A DNA stretch of 9,619 bases, taken from positions 1-9,619 of the forward strand of contig CAZAFU010000108.1 in NCBI GenBank assembly GCA_964484475.1. Reading direction: 5' to 3'. Each line of letters begins with the position of its first letter. Positions within the stretch are counted from its first letter, which is position 1. The DNA comes from Parvularcula sp964484475 (GTDB lineage: Bacteria; Pseudomonadota; Alphaproteobacteria; Caulobacterales; Parvularculaceae). The translations under genes were made by a program, and so were the position numbers. Of this stretch, positions 6,126-9,619 are shown one piece after another. The notes beneath the pieces are model-generated. The model was not told the DNA's origin. It made no database searches and saw nothing but the letters and a program-made list of their open reading frames with translations.

Positions 6126-6151
6126 AACGTCCACTCGCGCCAAACGATCCC
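6126..6151 (-). promoter_or_regulatory. Weak EcfG-like promoter candidate for the response regulator
   Basis: On the minus strand, GGGAT (6151-6147), a 17-nt spacer, then CGTT (6129-6126). The published general-stress sigma factor consensus in alphaproteobacteria is GGAAC-N16/17-CGTT, so the -10 matches fully and the -35 only 3 of 5. A start point near 6117 would fit translation from 6089. Weak evidence, helped by the FAT GUY-like gene it would drive. Confidence 0.22.
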
Positions 6152-6159
6152 TTCGTCAG

Positions 6160-6184
6160 GGAAATCACCAATAGCGAGTGCGTG
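6160..6184 (+). promoter_or_regulatory. Weak EcfG-like promoter candidate for the plus-strand membrane gene
   Basis: GGAAA (6160-6164), 16-nt spacer, CGTG (6181-6184) compared with GGAAC-N16/17-CGTT: one mismatch in each element. It would place transcription start about 45 nt before the ATG at 6237. Chance occurrence cannot be excluded. Confidence 0.22.
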
Positions 6185-6236
6185 ATGGCGTCATGACAGT
6201 CGCTCGCGATGTTGAAGAAAGTGCAAAGGAGCGCGC

Positions 6237-6515
6237 ATGACCGGTTCTCACAACAGCGAGACGAAAAGCGAAAAGGACAGGGCCGCGCGGCAGAAGTCGC
6301 TACGCGGTGCGGCCGCGACGGTGATCGTTCTTCTCGTTATCGTCATTGGTTTCGTCTTTTTCTCCCAGGCGGCCTTCCTCGATTTCAGGCTGTCTGTCCT
6401 TCTCAAGCTGGGCGCAGGCGTCCTCGCGACCATCCTGCTCGCCGCGGGACTGATGGCCGCGGCCTTCTATTCCGACGACAGCGGGCACGACGAAGACGCA
6501 TCCAACAAGTTCTGA
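6237..6515 (+). CDS. Small two-TM-segment inner-membrane protein, unknown function
   Basis: 92 residues with an excellent Shine-Dalgarno (AAAGGAG, about 5 nt before ATG at 6237). The layout is a highly charged, soluble N-terminus (1-24, rich in K/R/E/S), TM1 about 26-43 (AATVIVLLVIVIGFVFF), a short loop, TM2 about 53-77 and an acidic C-terminal tail (SDDSGHDEDASNKF). With basic residues before TM1, both ends are predicted cytoplasmic. I do not recognise a family. It is encoded 98 nt before lemA on the same strand and divergently from the response regulator, so it may be the first gene of the LemA/TPM unit or a stress-induced gene of its own. Start and reality of the gene are well supported by the RBS and the amphipathic-to-hydrophobic pattern. 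Confidence 0.75.
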   Translation: MTGSHNSETKSEKDRAARQKSLRGAAATVIVLLVIVIGFVFFSQAAFLDFRLSVLLKLGAGVLATILLAAGLMAAAFYSDDSGHDEDASNKF

Positions 6516-6613
6516 GCGGCTTCAAGCGAGAGAGTTCCCGCTCGGGGCTGTTGCCACGGAACCTTCGTTCCTATCTACGATCCGTGCCATTCTTGGGTGG
6601 AGGAAACTGGACC
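6516..6613 (+). promoter_or_regulatory. Intergenic region before lemA with short inverted repeat
   Basis: 98 nt. It contains a perfect GGAAC-CTTC-GTTCC hairpin/dyad at 6558-6571 and, wider, ACGGA/TCCGT arms around it. GGAGG at 6599-6603 is the lemA ribosome-binding site, 10 nt before the ATG. TTGCCA (6551-6556) could be a -35 element, but no well-spaced -10 is found. No T-run follows a stem, so I see no terminator for the upstream gene and read-through is possible. Confidence 0.35.
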
Positions 6614-7201
6614 ATGCGGCTCATCACGGTCATCGCAGCGACGCTTCTTCTCGTCGGCTGCGGCGTCAACGACGTCCCCGAAAAGAAGAACACGGTCGAT
6701 GCGGCCTGGTCGGAGGTCCAGAACCAGTACCAGCGCCGGGCCGACCTGATCCCCAACCTCGTGAACACCGTCGAGGGTTTCGCCCGGCAGGAGCGCGAGG
6801 TCCTTCGCGAAGTCACCGAGGCGCGCAGCCGGGCGTCGTCGATCCAGCTTTCCGCCGAGGATCTGTCCGATCCCGCCGCTGTCGCCCGCTTCGAAGCGGC
6901 GCAGGAACAGCTCTCAGGGGCGCTCTCGCGGCTCCTTGTGACCGTGGAGCGTTATCCCGACCTCAAGTCCAACGAGAATTTCCTCGCCCTGCAAAGCCAG
7001 CTCGAGGGGACGGAGAACAGGATCGCGATCGCCCGCCGGGACTATATCCAGACGGTGCGCGACTACAATCGCGAGTTCATGGTGATCCCCGACCGCTGGG
7101 TCGCTGCGATCTTCAACGGCTCCTACGAACGCGCGGCGACGTTCGAGGCGGCTCCGGAGGCCCAGAGCGCTCCGGAGGTCAGTTTCGGTTCGGACGGGTA
7201 G
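6614..7201 (+). CDS. lemA: LemA family lipoprotein
   Basis: 195 residues from ATG at 6614 (MRLITVIAATLLLVGCG). The N-terminus has a lipobox LVGC with Cys16, so signal peptidase II processing and lipid anchoring are predicted; the +2 residue is Gly. After it, NTVDAAWSEVQNQYQRRADLIPNLVNTVEGFARQEREVL (residues 25-63) is the hallmark LemA block, followed by long helices and NENFLALQSQLEGTENRIAIARRDYIQTVRDYN (119-151), the second conserved block. The family is an all-helical bundle of unclear molecular function that recurs next to TPM-domain proteins. Here the TPM gene starts 6 nt after its stop, so co-translation is expected. The frame is open well upstream of 6614, but the RBS and lipobox fix the start. 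Confidence 0.95.
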   Translation: MRLITVIAATLLLVGCGVNDVPEKKNTVDAAWSEVQNQYQRRADLIPNLVNTVEGFARQEREVLREVTEARSRASSIQLSAEDLSDPAAVARFEAAQEQLSGALSRLLVTVERYPDLKSNENFLALQSQLEGTENRIAIARRDYIQTVRDYNREFMVIPDRWVAAIFNGSYERAATFEAAPEAQSAPEVSFGSDG

Positions 7202-7207
7202 GACCCG

Positions 7208-8047
7208 TTGAAAGCCTTCCACCTCGCCTTCGCCCTTCTGGTGCTCGCGCTGGCGTCTCCTGCGGGGGCGCAGGAGCCCGAGTTCCCTGCGCTCACGGGG
7301 CGGGTGGTGGACCAGGCGGACCTTCTCTCCGAGAGCACCGAACGGGAGCTTTCCAGGCGCCTTGCCCGGTGGGAAGAGCAGTCCTCCGACCAGGTCGTGA
7401 TCGTCACCCTCGAAAGCCTCGATGGTCTCGAGATCGAGGATTACGGCTACCGGCTCGGGCGGGCATGGGGCATCGGGGTCGATGAAGGCACCGACGGTCG
7501 CGGTCTCGACAATGGCGCGATCCTGATCGTCGCGCCGAACGAGCGGGCGGTCCGGATCGAAGTGGGCTATGGCCTCGAGCCGACCCTGACCGATGCCATG
7601 TCCGGTACGATCATCCGGCGGGGCATCCTGCCTTCGTTCCGCGAAGGCCGCTTCGAGGAGGGTATCGTGCAGGGTACGGAGGGCATCCTCTCGGTTCTTG
7701 CGGGCGAACCCGCCGAATGGATGGATCGGCGCGAGCGTGCCGGGGGCCGCGAGATCGCCGACGGCGAGGGCGGTGTTCCGTGGCCGCTCGTGCTCTTCTT
7801 GCTGCTCTTCGTTCTCCCGTCCGTCCTGCGCGGCCGCCGGGGTGTCGTCTTCGACAGCGACCGCAGCAGGCGGCGCGGCTATCGCGGCGGCACGGGCGAT
7901 GCCCTCGCCTGGATCATCGCGTCCGAGATCGGCAGGCATGCCGGGCGCGGCGGAGGAAGCTGGGGTGGCGGCGGCGGCTTCGGTGGCGGCGGATTTTCCG
8001 GCGGTGGCGGCGGTTTCGGTGGAGGAGGAGCATCGGGGTCATGGTGA
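7208..8047 (+). CDS. Secreted/anchored TPM-domain protein (YgcG-type) with Gly-rich tail
   Basis: 279 residues from TTG at 7208 (MKAFHLAFALLVLALASPAGA-Q); GTAGGA, overlapping the lemA stop, acts as a short RBS. The signal peptide is cut after Ala21. The TPM domain (TLP18.3/Psb32/MOLO-1 fold) spans about 28-165 with VVDQADLLS, DQVVIVTLESLDGLEIEDYG, DNGAILIVAPNERAVRIEVGYGLEP and LTDAMSGTIIRRGILPSFREGRFEEGI, all typical of the family. A TM segment follows at about 187-205 (PWPLVLFLLLFVLPSVL), then a basic stretch and a Gly/Ser/Phe-rich tail (239-279) ending GSW. The domain therefore faces the periplasm with the Gly-rich tail in the cytoplasm. Some plant TPM proteins have reported phosphatase activity, but function in bacteria is not established. 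Translation of the next gene overlaps its last codons. Confidence 0.95.
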   Translation: MKAFHLAFALLVLALASPAGAQEPEFPALTGRVVDQADLLSESTERELSRRLARWEEQSSDQVVIVTLESLDGLEIEDYGYRLGRAWGIGVDEGTDGRGLDNGAILIVAPNERAVRIEVGYGLEPTLTDAMSGTIIRRGILPSFREGRFEEGIVQGTEGILSVLAGEPAEWMDRRERAGGREIADGEGGVPWPLVLFLLLFVLPSVLRGRRGVVFDSDRSRRRGYRGGTGDALAWIIASEIGRHAGRGGGSWGGGGGFGGGGFSGGGGGFGGGGASGSW

Positions 8048-8655
8048 CGAAGATGGATGCAGACGACAGAGCGAGGATCGAAGCTGCGGTGAAGGCCGCA
8101 GAAACGCGGACCAGCGCGGAAATCGTGGTCATGGTCGCAAAGGCGGCCACCGACTATCGCGCGGTCGAGCTGATGGCGGCGGCGGTGCTTTCGCTCGCCC
8201 TGCCTGCCATTCTCCTTCCCTTCCCCTCGATTTCCGCACTGACGATCTGGGTCGCGCAGCTGGTTCTCTTCGGGCTTCTGGCGACCCTGCTGCCAGCCGC
8301 TGGCGCGGGGCGTTTTCTCGTCGGCTCCAGACGGGTGCAGGGCGATGCGCGGGCCATGGCGGAAGCGGAATTCTTCGCCCACGGACTGAGGCGCACGTCG
8401 AGCCGGGCAGCGGTTCTCCTCTTTGTCGCGTTGCGGGAGCACAAGGTCGAACTCCTCTGGGACGATGCCGCCGAGCCCCATCTCGGGGACGGAAAAACCG
8501 AACCAATTCTTTCGGATGTGGCCTCGAGGATCCGGGCCGGTGAACTGACGGAGGGGCTCGAGCTGGCCACGGCACGGCTTGCTGACTGTCTCGAGGGCGC
8601 CCTGCCGCCGCGCGAAGGGCGCAGCAACGAACTGCCGAACGTGATCCTCCGCTAG
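8041..8655 (+). CDS. Second TPM-like membrane protein
   Basis: 204 residues from ATG at 8041, overlapping the previous stop by 7 nt; another ATG (8053) is possible. The RBS-like GGAGGAGGAG at 8021-8030 lies inside the Gly-rich codons of the upstream gene. Residues 9-42 (ARIEAAVKAAETRTSAEIVVMVAKAATDYRAVE) and 107-140 (AEAEFFAHGLRRTSSRAAVLLFVALREHKVELLWD) form the two halves of a TPM-like domain. They are separated by two hydrophobic segments (about 43-60 and 64-86), so the domain is split by a membrane hairpin and both halves would face the cytoplasm. The C-terminus has a short regular helix. Proteins of this split type accompany LemA and TPM genes in alphaproteobacteria. It is the last gene of the LemA/TPM unit; the convergent dehydrogenase gene ends 21 nt away. 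Confidence 0.85.
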   Translation: MVTKMDADDRARIEAAVKAAETRTSAEIVVMVAKAATDYRAVELMAAAVLSLALPAILLPFPSISALTIWVAQLVLFGLLATLLPAAGAGRFLVGSRRVQGDARAMAEAEFFAHGLRRTSSRAAVLLFVALREHKVELLWDDAAEPHLGDGKTEPILSDVASRIRAGELTEGLELATARLADCLEGALPPREGRSNELPNVILR

Positions 8656-8676
8656 GGGAAGGTCGGCGGCGTCCGT

Positions 8677-9522
8677 TCAGTCCCCGTGCCTTTCGGGATC
8701 GACCGGGGCACCTTTCTCCCTCGCCTCGGCCAGGGTCCGGCCCTGTTCGGCGAGCATGTCGAAAAGCGCTTCGGGGTTGGCGCTGCGCATCTGGAGGGCC
8801 GCAGCCTCCATGCCCTCCGCCACCGGAATCTCGCGCCGGCCCTCCTTCATGCCCTGAAGGATGATCGCCGCCGCCTCGCGAGGGGCCATGCCGCAATCGA
8901 TGTTCACGTCCGAGCTGCCGCGAGGGTCGCCCGATCCGGTCAGCGCATTGCGCGCCACATCGGTCCGCACCGAGCCCGGCAGGATGACGCTGACACCGAT
9001 CCCGTAGGCTTTCTCGACCTCGGCGCGGAGGGCTTCGAAATAGCCGCACACCGCAAATTTCGCCGCCGAGTAGCCGGTCCTGAGGGGCGTGCCGAGCCTT
9101 CCGGCCACGGAGCTGACCACGGCCACATGTCCGGACCGCCGCTCCACCATACCGGGCAGGACCAGTTGCGTCAGCCGCACCGGCGCGAAGAAATCGACTT
9201 CCATGATGCGGCGGTAGACGGAGAAATCCGTATCGAGGGCGAGGCTTCGCTGACTGATGCCCGCATTGTTGACGAGGACATCGATACCGCCCGTGAAGCT
9301 TTCGGCCTCGCCGACGACGCCGGGAAGGGCACTCTCGTCGGTCGTATCGAAGGGAAGGAGGAGGTGATCCGTGGGCAGCCTTTCCGCCAGTCTCTCGAGG
9401 GCGTCCCGGCGGCGGCCGGACGCGATGACCTTCGCGCCCTCGGCGGCGAAAGCTTCCGCCAGCGCCTCGCCGATCCCGGAGGAGGCGCCGGTGATCCAGA
9501 CCGTCCGATCCTGAAAGTCCAC
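8677..9522 (-). CDS. Short-chain dehydrogenase/reductase (classical SDR)
   Basis: 281 residues from GTG at 9522 (MDFQDRTVWITGASSGIGEA), with GGGAG 9 nt upstream. Cofactor motif TGASSGIG (11-18), NNAG at 85-88, and catalytic Ser138, Tyr151 and Lys155 in the usual YSAAK arrangement are all present. The position of the classical catalytic Asn (normally vN) is Asp110 (MEVDFFAPV), a known variant in the DHRS7-like branch. The Arg/Asn region after the second strand (ASGRRRDAL, residues 35-42) points to NADP(H), which is an inference. A C-terminal extension (about 215-281) is helical and charged and lacks known motifs. The substrate is unknown; an aliphatic or steroid-like alcohol is plausible for this branch. 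It is likely translated from the transcript of the upstream gene that ends at 9565. Confidence 0.93.
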   Translation of the reverse strand: MDFQDRTVWITGASSGIGEALAEAFAAEGAKVIASGRRRDALERLAERLPTDHLLLPFDTTDESALPGVVGEAESFTGGIDVLVNNAGISQRSLALDTDFSVYRRIMEVDFFAPVRLTQLVLPGMVERRSGHVAVVSSVAGRLGTPLRTGYSAAKFAVCGYFEALRAEVEKAYGIGVSVILPGSVRTDVARNALTGSGDPRGSSDVNIDCGMAPREAAAIILQGMKEGRREIPVAEGMEAAALQMRSANPEALFDMLAEQGRTLAEAREKGAPVDPERHGD

Positions 9523-9564
9523 GTGGTCCGGCTCCCGTCAGGTGGCGGGCGCCATCCTGCGCCC

Positions 9565-9619
9565 TCAGGAGCGTACGGTACCCTGGCGCATGTCCTTGTC
9601 GAGTTTCTTCATCGCCTTC
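9565..9619 (-). CDS. 3' end of an unidentified gene, cut by the window edge
   Basis: The last 17 codons and TGA stop (9565-9567) of a minus-strand frame: KAMKKLDKDMRQGTVRS. The frame is open to the edge, and its stop lies 42 nt before the dehydrogenase start on the same strand, consistent with an operon. The codons (AAG, CTC, GAC, CGC) agree with local usage. The stretch is too short to name a family. Confidence 0.45.
   Translation of the reverse strand, partial: KAMKKLDKDMRQGTVRS

Noticed and set aside
6090..6143. N-terminal extension of the response regulator from TTG 6143
   Set aside because: A fair RBS exists (GAAGGGA), but the 18 extra codons include AGA, CGA, ATA and ACA, unlike the gene body, and the receiver needs no such lead-in. 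It also falls on the candidate promoter. Kept as the alternative start.
6914..7939. 341-codon minus-strand open frame opposite lemA and the TPM gene
   Set aside because: It crosses two well-defined opposite-strand genes and shows no motifs of its own.
7940..8040. GGCGGC-rich run as a tandem DNA repeat
   Set aside because: It is simply the Gly-rich tail of the TPM protein, typical of the family, not a repeat element.
8129..9049. 306-codon minus-strand open frame across the second TPM gene and the dehydrogenase
   Set aside because: It overlaps two genes in other frames and is Arg/Pro/Gly-rich without motifs.
1..9619. tRNA, rRNA, CRISPR, insertion sequence or phage attachment signals
   Set aside because: No cloverleaf with conserved T-loop, no direct repeats with spacers, and no transposase or integrase motifs were seen anywhere on either strand.

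Overview
The window looks like chromosomal DNA of a high-GC alphaproteobacterium. The coding regions favour G/C at third positions. The response regulator resembles the alphaproteobacterial 'FAT GUY' receivers, and the tyrosine phosphatase resembles versions I know from Rhodobacterales-type genomes. The order is an inference and cannot be fixed from this window. There are no transposases, integrases, tRNAs, rRNAs or CRISPR arrays, so this reads as ordinary chromosome with some little-studied gene groups.

Layout. (1) 1-2104, minus strand: a truncated YeaH/DUF444 gene that runs off the left edge, with a TTG-started helix-turn-helix regulator upstream of it. A perfect 13-nt inverted repeat lies between the two. 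(2) 2105-2696: about 590 bp with no convincing gene but many short perfect inverted repeats, including an 11-bp perfect stem shortly after the end of the phosphatase gene. (3) 2697-4140, minus strand: an overlapping pair, an uncharacterised protein with an NSNSF motif followed by a CX5R protein phosphatase. (4) 4246-5694, plus strand and divergent from that pair: a four-TM-segment protein with an alpha/beta-hydrolase GHSHGG nucleophile elbow. Its three candidate catalytic residues are predicted on the same side of the membrane. (5) 5691-6089, minus strand: a single-domain response regulator. Its stop codon and that of the hydrolase share one CTAG palindrome. (6) 6237-8655, plus strand: a small two-TM protein, a LemA-family lipoprotein, a secreted TPM-domain protein with a Gly-rich tail, and a second, membrane-inserted TPM-like protein. 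(7) 8677-9619, minus strand: a short-chain dehydrogenase and, upstream of it, the last 17 codons of another gene.

How the genes may work together. LemA, TPM and the second TPM-like protein form a recurring bacterial gene set. Here they are tightly packed, with gaps of 6 nt and then a 7-nt overlap, and are very probably one envelope-located unit of poorly known function. The small membrane gene just upstream may belong to it. The response regulator is transcribed away from that unit. The region between them holds weak matches to general-stress (EcfG-type) promoter elements in both directions, which fits a stress-response theme but is unproven. The hydrolase, NSNSF protein and phosphatase form a divergent block that may be one functional module and is the least described part of the window.
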